Shown here one piece after another: positions 35,162 to 42,919 of a DNA stretch of 64,000 nt. The notes under the pieces are model-generated. The model was not told the DNA's origin, ran no database searches, and saw only the letters and a list, made by a program, of their open reading frames with translations. The translations under genes were made by a program, and so were the position numbers. The first letter of the stretch is position 1; each line of letters opens with the position of its first letter. Origin of the DNA: Planctomycetaceae bacterium (GTDB taxonomy: Bacteria > Planctomycetota > SZUA-567); assembly GCA_021203245.1 (NCBI GenBank), contig JAJQBO010000092.1, positions 1 through 64,000 on the forward strand. The letters are read 5' to 3'.

Positions 35162-35845
35162 CTACACCTCAATCTCGTCCCGGAACCCGGAGAGATCCAT
35201 CGGCCGCTCCCCTTCAAAGGGCCGGTTGTTTATGGCTGCCGCCCGTGCCTGTTCGATAAAGGCCCGCGCGGCCGGAAAGTCGACGTTGAGTTCGTCGAGC
35301 ATCTCCTCCTCCTCGGCCTCGCGGCGAAAGTCCTCCAGCGCTTCCATCGCCTCGTCGTAGGCGGCCGCCGCCCCGGCGAAATCGCCCTTTTCCTGGAGGA
35401 CCGAGGCGACGGCGTAATGGTAGGCCGGCGCGTCGCCGTGGCGGCCGCGCAGGCTGTCGAACAGTTCCAGCGCGGCGTCGAGCGCGCCGGTATCGGCCAG
35501 GATATGGGCGCGGTTGGCCTCGGGGTCCTCGGAATAGAGGTTCGGGTAGAGGCCGGGGGTGTCGAGGCGCTCCAGTTCGTCGATAATGGCCATGGCCTTG
35601 CCGCCCTCGCCCGCCTCCAGATGCACACGAGCGGTCTCGAGCCAGACCGGGCCGTCGTCCGGATTGTCGGCGAGGTGGCGGTAGGCGGCGTAGAGCCGGA
35701 CCTCGGTGGAACAGTCGGCCGTCCCCCACAAGCCAAAATGGAGGATGGCGGAATACTCCTGCCCGGTTTGCATCCGGTGGGATTCGACCATCTGCAGGAG
35801 ATTGTCGTCAAGGGCGGGCGGATCGACGTTGAAGCGTCCTATCAT
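35162..35845 (-). CDS. TPR-like protein co-transcribed with oleAB
   Basis: A 227-residue, acidic, helical protein. Tetratricopeptide-like repeats can be seen at about 60-85 (VWLETARVHLEAGEGGKAMAIIDEL), 110-130 (AHILADTGALDAALELFDSL) and 140-170 (YHYAVASVLQEKGDFAGAAAAYDEAMEAL). There is no signal peptide. Its ATG overlaps the oleB stop (ATGA), so it is translated together with oleB. TPR proteins mediate protein-protein contacts, and an assembly role for the olefin-forming enzymes is possible but speculative. No catalytic motif is seen. Confidence 0.7.
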   Translation of the reverse strand: MIGRFNVDPPALDDNLLQMVESHRMQTGQEYSAILHFGLWGTADCSTEVRLYAAYRHLADNPDDGPVWLETARVHLEAGEGGKAMAIIDELERLDTPGLYPNLYSEDPEANRAHILADTGALDAALELFDSLRGRHGDAPAYHYAVASVLQEKGDFAGAAAAYDEAMEALEDFRREAEEEEMLDELNVDFPAARAFIEQARAAAINNRPFEGERPMDLSGFRDEIEV

Positions 35846-36792
35846 ACGGGTCTTTCCAGGAATTTCCGGATGCGGGCGAGGATGGCCTCGCCTTCGTCTT
35901 CAAGCAGATAATGGCCGGCGGCGGGATATTCGTCCACCTCCGCCCACGGCACGTATTTCTTCCACAGCCCGAGGAAGAACGGGGTGAAACACCAGTCCCG
36001 CATGCCCCACTGGATCAGGACCGGCTTGCCGGCCAACGCGTTCGGCACCGACCGGCCAATAGCCTGGATGGTCGCATCCGAACGGGTGTTGCCGCCCAGC
36101 GGGATGTCCTGGACAAAGCGGTGGACCGCAATGCGGTTGGCCCACGAATTATATGGCAGGATAAATCCTTTCCGCACCGGAGCGGGAAGCGGCTCCACCG
36201 TTGTCTGGGTGGCGGCGAGGCCGGCGAACAGGTTCAGGCCGCGCACCAGGAGCGCTCCCAACCCGGGAACGCGGCACAACTTAATGCGAAGCGGCATGTC
36301 GCCTTCGGGAAACGCGGTTGTATTCAGGATAACCACCCGGGCGATCCGTTCCGGATGTTTGACCGCATAGCCCATCCCGATGGCCCCGCCCCAATCATGG
36401 ACAATCAGGGTGAACGGCTCGCCCCCGGGCAGCACCGTCTCCACCCATGTTTCGATGTTCCGTATATGTGTGTCGAGGCTGTAGGGGTAATTCCCCGGTT
36501 TGTCGCTGAATCCGCAGCCGATATGGTCGGGCGCCAGGCAGCGGTAGCGGTCGGACAACCCCTCGACCAGGCCCCGGTAGAAGAACGACCAGGTAGGGTT
36601 GCCGTGCAGCATGACCACCGGATCGCCTGTCCCGACGTCGAGGTAGTGCATGGTCTGGTCGCCGACGGCGGCAAAGTTGTTCGGGTACGGGAAAAGCAGG
36701 CGAAAATCCCGGTCTTCCACCGCCTCCCGGCTCAGGCCGATGCGTTCGGCCCACGGTTCGAGAGGGGGCGACGGCTGCGTTGCTTCATCCAT
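35842..36792 (-). CDS. oleB: OleB-like beta-lactone decarboxylase (alpha/beta hydrolase)
   Basis: The 316-residue product from the ATG at 36792 (GGAG in the oleA tail serves as ribosome-binding site) has the haloalkane-dehalogenase-like fold. The oxyanion motif is HGNPTWSFFYRG (63-74), the nucleophile Asp133 is in VHDWGGAIG, CLAPDHIGCGFSDKPG is the conserved loop, and the catalytic His is in PAAGHYLLED. OleB proteins use this Asp to open cis-beta-lactones and release CO2, giving cis-olefins. The position next to oleA (2-nt gap) favours OleB over a true dehalogenase. It overlaps the following TPR gene by 4 nt. Confidence 0.88.
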   Translation of the reverse strand: MDEATQPSPPLEPWAERIGLSREAVEDRDFRLLFPYPNNFAAVGDQTMHYLDVGTGDPVVMLHGNPTWSFFYRGLVEGLSDRYRCLAPDHIGCGFSDKPGNYPYSLDTHIRNIETWVETVLPGGEPFTLIVHDWGGAIGMGYAVKHPERIARVVILNTTAFPEGDMPLRIKLCRVPGLGALLVRGLNLFAGLAATQTTVEPLPAPVRKGFILPYNSWANRIAVHRFVQDIPLGGNTRSDATIQAIGRSVPNALAGKPVLIQWGMRDWCFTPFFLGLWKKYVPWAEVDEYPAAGHYLLEDEGEAILARIRKFLERPV

Positions 36793-36794
36793 AA

Positions 36795-37826
36795 CTAGTG
36801 CTCCAAACCGAGGATAAGGCAGGAAAGGCCGCTCCCGATTCCCAAAAGGGCGGTGATGTCTCCCGGCGCGAAGCGCTTCGCCTCCAACCCCAGGGCATAG
36901 GCTCCCGGCAGGGCGGCGGATCCGGTATTGCCCATAAAACCGACGGTGGGGAAATCCCGCGTCTGGTCCAGCCCCAGCGTTTCGAAGGTGAGTTTGGCGT
37001 GGGCCTTTCCGACCTGGTGGGTAAAGATGTGGGCCGGGGTATCGTCGTTCCAATCCAACTCCGCCTTGGCCCTGCCCCAGGTGCGGGCCGCGAGGGCGAT
37101 ACCGGCGTGCATAAGGCCTTCGGAGTCGGTGTTCATGATTGGCCCGTCGGGGGTCATGTCGCCCGGGTCGGCTTTACAAAGGTGGTTGGCCGACGTGTCT
37201 GTCCCGACCGCCCCGCCAAGAAGGCGCGGCCCGGGGGCAAGGCCCTTGCGGACCAGCAACACTGCGGCGGCGGCCGAGCCGATAGTCAAACTGGCGAATT
37301 GGCCCTTGAGATGGCGCTTGTCCGGCTTGCGGTTGTTCAGGAGCGAGGCGATGGTCGCCTCGTGCAGCGGTTCGGCGATTTCGCCCGAAACCGCCAAGCC
37401 GGCTTCAATCTGCCCGGCGTCGATCATGGTGGCGATCTGCGCCATAGCATTGAGAACGCCCAGGCAGGCGTTGGACAGGTCGAAGATGGCGCAGGTCTCG
37501 GGCAGGCCCAAGGCTTCGTGAACCACCGACGCCGTCGCCGGCTCGAGGAAATCGCGGCACACCGAGGCGTGGATAAGGCAGCCCACTTTTTCCGGAGGAA
37601 AGTCCCCCAGGACCTGCCGTCCGGCCTCGGCGGCAACGGTCGACGACCGGGTCCCGGGCTGCCAGAAGCGGCGCTCGCGGATGCCGGTCATGAGTTCGAG
37701 CCGGCCGGCCGAGAGCCGCAGCCGGTCGTACACCGGGGCGAGGCGTGCCTCCACTTCCAGGCTCGAGACCACCCGGGGCGGCTTGACAAGGGCGGCACCC
37801 GCTACCGTAACATTCTGGAAACGCAC
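36795..37826 (-). CDS. oleA: OleA-like thiolase-fold condensing enzyme
   Basis: The 343-residue product is a KAS III/thiolase-superfamily enzyme of the OleA type. The catalytic Cys121 lies in DLSNACLGVLNAM, His270 in FTHQVGKAH, and Asn300 in GFMGNTGSAALP. OleA joins two acyl-CoAs head to head in a non-decarboxylative Claisen condensation to a 2-alkyl-3-ketoacid. The SNACLGVL motif is closer to OleA than to FabH (usually CAGF). It heads an oleA-oleB-TPR operon, while oleC is 13 kb away and no oleD-like extended SDR is in the window. Only 9 nt separate it from the downstream end of malQ. Confidence 0.88.
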   Translation of the reverse strand: MRFQNVTVAGAALVKPPRVVSSLEVEARLAPVYDRLRLSAGRLELMTGIRERRFWQPGTRSSTVAAEAGRQVLGDFPPEKVGCLIHASVCRDFLEPATASVVHEALGLPETCAIFDLSNACLGVLNAMAQIATMIDAGQIEAGLAVSGEIAEPLHEATIASLLNNRKPDKRHLKGQFASLTIGSAAAAVLLVRKGLAPGPRLLGGAVGTDTSANHLCKADPGDMTPDGPIMNTDSEGLMHAGIALAARTWGRAKAELDWNDDTPAHIFTHQVGKAHAKLTFETLGLDQTRDFPTVGFMGNTGSAALPGAYALGLEAKRFAPGDITALLGIGSGLSCLILGLEH

Positions 37827-37835
37827 GATAACCCC

Positions 37836-39416
37836 CTATACTTTCTGGGTCCTGACGTCAGAAACCTTTTCCTTGACCGGCTTGTCCGGCTCGCGGCCGA
37901 ACAGGTAGACCAATTCGCGGACGCCGCCCCAGGGCGCATCCCGCAACTGATCGGGCAGGAGCCGCCAGCGCCATTGGTTTTCACCCAGGCCGGGGCGGTT
38001 CATCCGGCAACTGTTGTCCAGGAACAGGATGTCCTGCATCAGCACCATGGCGGTATCGGCTACCGACGCGAACGCCAGCCGCATCAGGTCCCACGGCATG
38101 CCGGAACCGTCGCGGCCGAGATAGCGCCTCGCCTTGTCCCGTTCCGCCTCCAGCCCGCCCCGGTCCATGTGCTCGTAATCCGGCCCCTCGGCCTGATACC
38201 ACCCCAAGGTGGTGTCGTTGTCGTGGGTCGCCACATAGCACACGGTGTTGGACTCGTAGGTGTGGGGCAAGTAGGCCTCGGCCCCGTCCGAAAAGGCGAA
38301 ATGCAAGACCTTCATCCCCGGCAACCCGTTGTCCACCCGCAACCTGTCGACGGCGGGGGTGATAACCCCCAAATCCTCGGCCAGAATAGGCAGGTTGTCG
38401 CCGAGTTCGCGTTTAAAGACATCGAACAACGCCTGGCCCGGTCCTTCGACCCAGCGGCCCTTGATGGCCGTCTCCTCGCCCTTGTCCACCGCCCAATAGG
38501 CCTGGAAACCCCGGAAATGATCGATACGCAGCATATCCACCATCGCCAGCGTGGCCTTGACCCGGCGCACCCACCAGCGGTAGCCGTCGTCGGCCATGGC
38601 TTTCCAGTTATAGAGCGGATTGCCCCATAACTGGCCGGTGGCACTGAAGTAGTCCGGCGGCACGCCGGCCTGGAACTCTGCCCTGCCGTCGTCGTCCAGC
38701 ATAAAGAATTCGGGCTCGCCCCAGATGTCGGCCGAGTCGTGAGCGCAGTAGATCGGCACGTCGCCCATCAGTTTGATGTTCTTGTCGGCGAGGTACCGCT
38801 TGAGTTCCATCCACTGGCGGAAAAAGAGGAATTGGAGGAATTTGTGATAACGGACCTCATGCGAAAGGATCTTGTGATACTTTTCCACACCCTCCGGGGT
38901 ATGGCGGCGCGCCTCGAGATCTTTCCATTCGTACCAGGGCGTGCCTTTGTAGAAATCCTTGATCGCCATGAACAGGGCGAAATTATCGAGCCATTCCTTG
39001 TCGTAGAGTTTGCAGAACAGTTCGAATTCCCGCGCCAGTTCGGCGCTGCCGCGAGCGTCCTGGAAACGGTCCAGGGCCTTGCGGAAAGCGTGCTCCTTGA
39101 AATCACGAGCATGGTCGAAATCGGCGTATTTACCGTTTCTCGGGGCGTTATGGAGATCCTCCGGTTCAAGCAGCTCCAGTTCGACCAGGTTGTCGAGAGA
39201 TAGCAGGAGCGGGTTCCCGGCGTAGCTCGAGGTGGTCTGGTAGGGGCTGTTGGCCGCGCCGGTGGGGCCAAGGGGCAGCACCTGCCAGATGCCTATCCCC
39301 GCTTTATGAAGAAAATCGGCAAAATCGCGGGCGCTCCGGCCCAAGTCTCCCACCCCGTGTCCACCCGGCAGGGAAGTTGGGTGGAGAATAACTCCGGCCA
39401 ATCGGGGAAAAGCCAT
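37836..39416 (-). CDS. malQ: 4-alpha-glucanotransferase (amylomaltase)
   Basis: From the ATG at 39416 (GAGGAG 8 nt upstream) the 526-residue product is a GH77 enzyme that transfers alpha-1,4-glucan chains in glycogen and maltodextrin metabolism. Recognised blocks are GVILHPTSLPGGHGVGDLG, WQVLPLGPTG, SPYQTTSSYAGNPLLLSL, GDVPIYCAHDSADIW, MLRIDHFRGFQAYW (nucleophile Asp), LPILAEDLGVITP (acid/base Glu) and YVATHDNDTTLGW (third Asp). All three catalytic carboxylates are present and the length is normal. It lies downstream of a 58-aa gene on the same strand with a 12-bp hairpin between them. Confidence 0.95.
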   Translation of the reverse strand: MAFPRLAGVILHPTSLPGGHGVGDLGRSARDFADFLHKAGIGIWQVLPLGPTGAANSPYQTTSSYAGNPLLLSLDNLVELELLEPEDLHNAPRNGKYADFDHARDFKEHAFRKALDRFQDARGSAELAREFELFCKLYDKEWLDNFALFMAIKDFYKGTPWYEWKDLEARRHTPEGVEKYHKILSHEVRYHKFLQFLFFRQWMELKRYLADKNIKLMGDVPIYCAHDSADIWGEPEFFMLDDDGRAEFQAGVPPDYFSATGQLWGNPLYNWKAMADDGYRWWVRRVKATLAMVDMLRIDHFRGFQAYWAVDKGEETAIKGRWVEGPGQALFDVFKRELGDNLPILAEDLGVITPAVDRLRVDNGLPGMKVLHFAFSDGAEAYLPHTYESNTVCYVATHDNDTTLGWYQAEGPDYEHMDRGGLEAERDKARRYLGRDGSGMPWDLMRLAFASVADTAMVLMQDILFLDNSCRMNRPGLGENQWRWRLLPDQLRDAPWGGVRELVYLFGREPDKPVKEKVSDVRTQKV

Positions 39417-39478
39417 GACGAGTCTCCTCTCTGGGTTGCAGTGGTTGTGCCTGTTTTGCCGTGAAGCGTCCATATCGC

Positions 39479-39509
39479 ATCGGGATGACCCGGCTGAGGT
39501 CATCCCGAT
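39479..39509 (-). promoter_or_regulatory. Perfect 12-bp hairpin upstream of malQ
   Basis: ATCGGGATGACC and GGTCATCCCGAT pair perfectly around a 7-nt loop (CGGCTGA). No T-run follows on either strand, so it is not a standard intrinsic terminator. It may be an operator, an mRNA-stability element or a partial REP-like unit in the 123-nt gap between the 58-aa gene and malQ. Confidence 0.55.
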
Positions 39510-39538
39510 ACAGCAGCGCCAGGGAATGGTGAAAGGGG

Positions 39539-39715
39539 TCAGGCCTTGCGATAAACGTTGAGCCCCACCTTTTCTTCGCGTTCGGGAATCGCCTGATTGC
39601 CTTCGGTTGAGGCAATGATGATTGTTTTTCCCGACGAGGAGGGCCCGAATTCCTTGGTCAGGTCCACCTTGATGGTGAGGATGTCGCCCTCGACCGACAT
39701 TTCCACGTTCTTCAT
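39539..39715 (-). CDS. Conserved small protein (58 aa), MKNVEMxVEG type
   Basis: An ATG preceded by GCGGGAGATAAAGC opens a 58-codon frame: MKNVEMSVEGDILTIKVDLT, then KEFGPSSSGKTIIIASTEGN, then an EREEKVGLNVYRKA ending. Alternating hydrophobic residues suggest a small beta-barrel or beta-sandwich. To my recollection, near-identical small proteins with the FGPSxSGKTIIIA(S/T)TEGN core occur in Planctomycetes, Lentisphaerae and some Deltaproteobacteria, annotated only as hypothetical. The SGKT resembles a fragment of a P-loop, but the protein is too short for a nucleotide-binding domain. It sits between the PIN-PhoH gene and malQ on the same strand. Function unknown. Confidence 0.82.
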   Translation of the reverse strand: MKNVEMSVEGDILTIKVDLTKEFGPSSSGKTIIIASTEGNQAIPEREEKVGLNVYRKA

Positions 39716-39863
39716 GCTTTATCTCCCGCAAAAGAGGTGTTCTATACGCCGTCTCCCAAAAATTGACCCCTATGGTGTCTATACATACCCGGAGACAGAG
39801 TCTGTGTAAAGACAGTGTAAGGAAAAAGAGCGCGACGCCGCCTCGCCGCCGCCCGCTTCCGCC

Positions 39864-41267
39864 CTACAGATTCGCCGCCGCGGCGGCCGCAAGCTCCGAG
39901 CGTTCGGCTTTTTTCAGCACCACATGGCCGAAAAGGCGCAGATGTTTCATGCGTTCGGCGCAATAGACGAGGCCGTTGGACGATTGGTCGAGATAGGGGT
40001 TGTCGATCTGGTAGGGGTCGCCTGTCAGGACAATTTTGGTGCCGTCGCCGGCCCGGCTGACAATGGTTTTGACCTCGTGCGGGGTGAGATTCTGGGCTTC
40101 GTCCACGACGATGTACTGTTTGGCGATGGATCGGCCGCGAATATAGGTCAGGGCTTCCATTTCCAGGAGATCGTCTACCAGCAGTTCCTGCACCTTCCGG
40201 TTCGCCGCCTTGCCGACCGTCTGCTTGCCGCCTCCCGGACCCACATGCATGAGAAAGGACAGGTTGTCGAATACCGGCTGCATCCAACTGGACATCTTCT
40301 TGTCCTTGGACCCGGGCAGGTAGCCGAGATCCTTGCCCATGGGGATGATGGGGCGGGTGACGAGGATTTTTTCATACCCGTACTGGATATCGTTCCCCGC
40401 CTTGAGGGCGAGGTCGTCGACGCGCAGGGCCTCCAGGCCGGCCGCGAGCGCGAGAAGGGTCTTGCCGGTGCCGGCCGAGCCCACCAGGGTCACGAGTTTG
40501 ACCGTGGGGTCCATAAGGAGTTGAATGGCTATCCGCTGCTCGACCGACCGGCCGGAAATGCCGTAAATCTTCATCCCGGCCGACTTCGCATTGACGGACG
40601 TGACTTCGTTGAAATCGCTCGCCCTGCCGATCGCGCCCTGGCTCGGGTTCTCGGCTCCGGAGAGGACGACAAACTCGTTCGGCTGGAGATCCATGCCGGG
40701 CATGGCCAGACTGCCCTCTTTATACAGGGTGTCGATAGCCTCGGCGGGAACCGTCATCTCGCGGAAGCCGCAGTACATTTCGTCGGCGTTGACCTTGTCC
40801 TCCTCCCAATCCACCGGCTCGATGCCGACCACCGCCGCCTTGACGCGGAGATTGAGGTCCTTGGAGACGAGGAGAACCGTGGTGTCGGGGTTGGCGACAG
40901 AGAGATGGACGGCGACGCGGAGGATGCGGTTGTCCGGCATGTCCCGCTCGAGGCCGGCGACCGGCTCGAGCTGATCGTCCTCCATTATCATGATTTTGCC
41001 GCCGGCTTCGTTGTGGGTAATGCCTTCGGTGAGGATTTCCGGCTCCCTGCCCTCGTTTCTGGCATAGGCCTCCTCCTCCATCCGCACCCGGTCGATATAG
41101 CGGATGACGGCGCGGGCGTTGCGGCCCAGTTCGTCGGATTTGGTCTTGAACTTGTCGAGTTCCTCGATAACGGTCATGGGCAGGACGACGGTGTTGTCGG
41201 CAAATGCCTCGATGGCGCGACTGGTATGGAGGAGGACATTGGTGTCGAGGACGAAGAATTTGTGCAT
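39864..41267 (-). CDS. PIN-PhoH family RNA-processing ATPase (YlaK type)
   Basis: From MHKFFVLDTNVLL (AGGA ribosome-binding site 7 nt upstream) the 467-residue product has an N-terminal PIN nuclease domain (about residues 1-150; Asp8, VIEELDKFK, VSKDLNLRVKA) and a C-terminal PhoH ATPase domain. In the latter, Walker A is GSAGTGKTLLALAAGL and the VTRPIIPMGKDLGYLPGSKDKKM block is diagnostic. Walker B is YIVVDEAQNLTPHEVKTIVSRAG, followed by TGDPYQID. Such PIN-PhoH proteins are ATP-dependent, Mg-dependent RNA helicase/RNases. All PIN and Walker residues are present. Transcribed singly. Confidence 0.94.
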   Translation of the reverse strand: MHKFFVLDTNVLLHTSRAIEAFADNTVVLPMTVIEELDKFKTKSDELGRNARAVIRYIDRVRMEEEAYARNEGREPEILTEGITHNEAGGKIMIMEDDQLEPVAGLERDMPDNRILRVAVHLSVANPDTTVLLVSKDLNLRVKAAVVGIEPVDWEEDKVNADEMYCGFREMTVPAEAIDTLYKEGSLAMPGMDLQPNEFVVLSGAENPSQGAIGRASDFNEVTSVNAKSAGMKIYGISGRSVEQRIAIQLLMDPTVKLVTLVGSAGTGKTLLALAAGLEALRVDDLALKAGNDIQYGYEKILVTRPIIPMGKDLGYLPGSKDKKMSSWMQPVFDNLSFLMHVGPGGGKQTVGKAANRKVQELLVDDLLEMEALTYIRGRSIAKQYIVVDEAQNLTPHEVKTIVSRAGDGTKIVLTGDPYQIDNPYLDQSSNGLVYCAERMKHLRLFGHVVLKKAERSELAAAAAANL

Positions 41268-41362
41268 GGACATCCTTTCGCGGCTGCGGGCGGGAGGTAT
41301 GTTTCCACTTTTAGTGTACGCATTGGGGTGCCTCTATGCAACCCGGTCCATTCCTACCCTGT

Positions 41363-41543
41363 CGTCACCCCGGCGGTGAAGCGAGGAACCGGGCGAGGGG
41401 CGTGTGGTTGTGCCGGGGCAATCGGGGTCGCGATTGGCTCCAGCCTGGTTTTAGTGCAACCATATTGCAGCGAATGTTTTTCCGGCTGCTCCGGCACAAC
41501 CCCCCGTTATTTTCACGGCACAGGTTAGCACGCCGGGGTGACG
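41363..41543. repeat. Palindromic repeat, family A (full copy)
   Basis: The ends CGTCACCCCGGCGG (41363-) and CGCCGGGGTGACG (41531-41543) flank the inner GTGTGGTTGTGCCGGGGCAA and a partner CTCCGGCACAACC. It accounts for most of the 317-bp gap between PIN-PhoH and the next gene. Confidence 0.82.
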
Positions 41544-41584
41544 ACTTGAGGGAGGTTGGCGCGTATGTGACGTTTCCGAACCAC

Positions 41585-42808
41585 TTACAAGCGCAAAAAG
41601 GAGCGCACATTGCCGCCAAGAATGCCGGTTGCGACCTGGCGGATATCGTCTTCGCAGAACCGCCAGCCGGTGCGGTAGAGATCGCCGTAGTGACGCAGAA
41701 GCGCCTGGCCAAGGACCCAGCGCGCATGGGCCCAGCAGCCGACCATCTCCTCGGCCGCGTCGGCGCCGGAATGGCAGGCGTGGAAGCCGCTGCCCAAATT
41801 TTCCAGCCGCATGCAGGTATAGCCTTCCATGATACGGGGATAGGAAAGAGGCTGGTCCGGTCCGCACAGGAGCATGTTGCGGCTCCGGGAGGCGGAAAAC
41901 ACCGCTGCCGCGAATTCGCTCTCCCGGCCGGGGAAGACAAGGAACCGCACCTCGGGGAAGTCCCGCCACAGGACGGACAGGTCGTCGACGCGCGCGTCGC
42001 CGGTGGCGAGGAAAAACGGAAGGTTGCAGTCGCGGCACAGCGGCAGGACCGATTCCCGCACCAGCCGCCCGACCCCTGGGTCGCCCGGGAGGTGATCCTT
42101 AGCCGGCCAGTCGAACGCCACGGCGACCGGCTGCAGCCGGTCTATTTCGCCGAGGAGGTGGCGGCGAAGTTCCAGCGGGGTGAACTCGTCCACCTTGGCT
42201 TTGAGGCCAAATCCCTGGAGCCGGAGGGCCTTGGCGCTCTCCTTCCAGTCGCCGAGGAGTTCGGACAGGCACAGAACCGGGTGAAAAGCGGGATGCCGCG
42301 CCGGTCCGGCGAGGTGGTCGGCCACCGACAGGCTTTCGACCGGGTAGAGGGCCATTTCGAGGTTGGCGAGGGCGAGGACCTTTTCCAGCCGTTCAGTGGC
42401 CGGGATGGCGGCGTACTGCTCCCGCAGCAGGCGGAGATCGCCGGACGCGACGTCGAGGCCGAACATCTCCAGCGTGGTCAGGACAATGCGGGCCGCCTCG
42501 CTGACCGGCGAATGATCGACAAACAGTTGCAGCCAGATGATATCGGCCAGTTCGGCCGGGGCAAGGGAGAGGATCGATCCGTCCATCTCCGGGCTGCAGC
42601 GGCGGTCGACGCCGGGCAGACAGAGGTTGAGGGCGCGGCGGCGGAAAAATTCGGCCAGGATTTCGGGGGTGGTAAGGAGCGCGTCGATGCCGGAAAGGGC
42701 GGGCGATTCGGCGGCGGGCGCGTCGGCGAAGACGCGCACATCCACGGCCGGCGTCGTGTGCGCCGCCGTCCAGATGGCATCCCTCACCGATTCGGAAAAA
42801 TCCGCCAC
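41585..42808 (-). CDS. Uronate-isomerase-like TIM-barrel protein
   Basis: About 407 residues from a GTG preceded by GGAGG at 6-nt spacing; an ATG abutting the GGAGG (42814) and one at 42847 are alternatives. The C-terminal half suggests a divergent amidohydrolase/uronate-isomerase barrel: VAFDWPAKD, LPLCRDCNLPFFLATGD, VRFLVFPGRESEFAAAV, NMLLCGPDQPLSYPRIMEGY and a closing VATGILGGNVRSFL, which resembles the IL.GNA..F end of that superfamily. The N-terminal HxH metal motif of true UxaC (FxDxHxH) is not seen, so catalysis is uncertain. It is divergent from metG with about 110 nt between. I do not assign a function. Confidence 0.45.
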   Translation of the reverse strand: MADFSESVRDAIWTAAHTTPAVDVRVFADAPAAESPALSGIDALLTTPEILAEFFRRRALNLCLPGVDRRCSPEMDGSILSLAPAELADIIWLQLFVDHSPVSEAARIVLTTLEMFGLDVASGDLRLLREQYAAIPATERLEKVLALANLEMALYPVESLSVADHLAGPARHPAFHPVLCLSELLGDWKESAKALRLQGFGLKAKVDEFTPLELRRHLLGEIDRLQPVAVAFDWPAKDHLPGDPGVGRLVRESVLPLCRDCNLPFFLATGDARVDDLSVLWRDFPEVRFLVFPGRESEFAAAVFSASRSRNMLLCGPDQPLSYPRIMEGYTCMRLENLGSGFHACHSGADAAEEMVGCWAHARWVLGQALLRHYGDLYRTGWRFCEDDIRQVATGILGGNVRSFLRL

Positions 42809-42919
42809 ACCCATCCTCCGCCCGACCGCATTGCGCCCCCTTGTCATATCATAGCAAAATATGCTAAGATGTCACAAACGGAAACCGTAGCCCATCCACC
42901 CAGCGAAGGAGTTCCTTAC

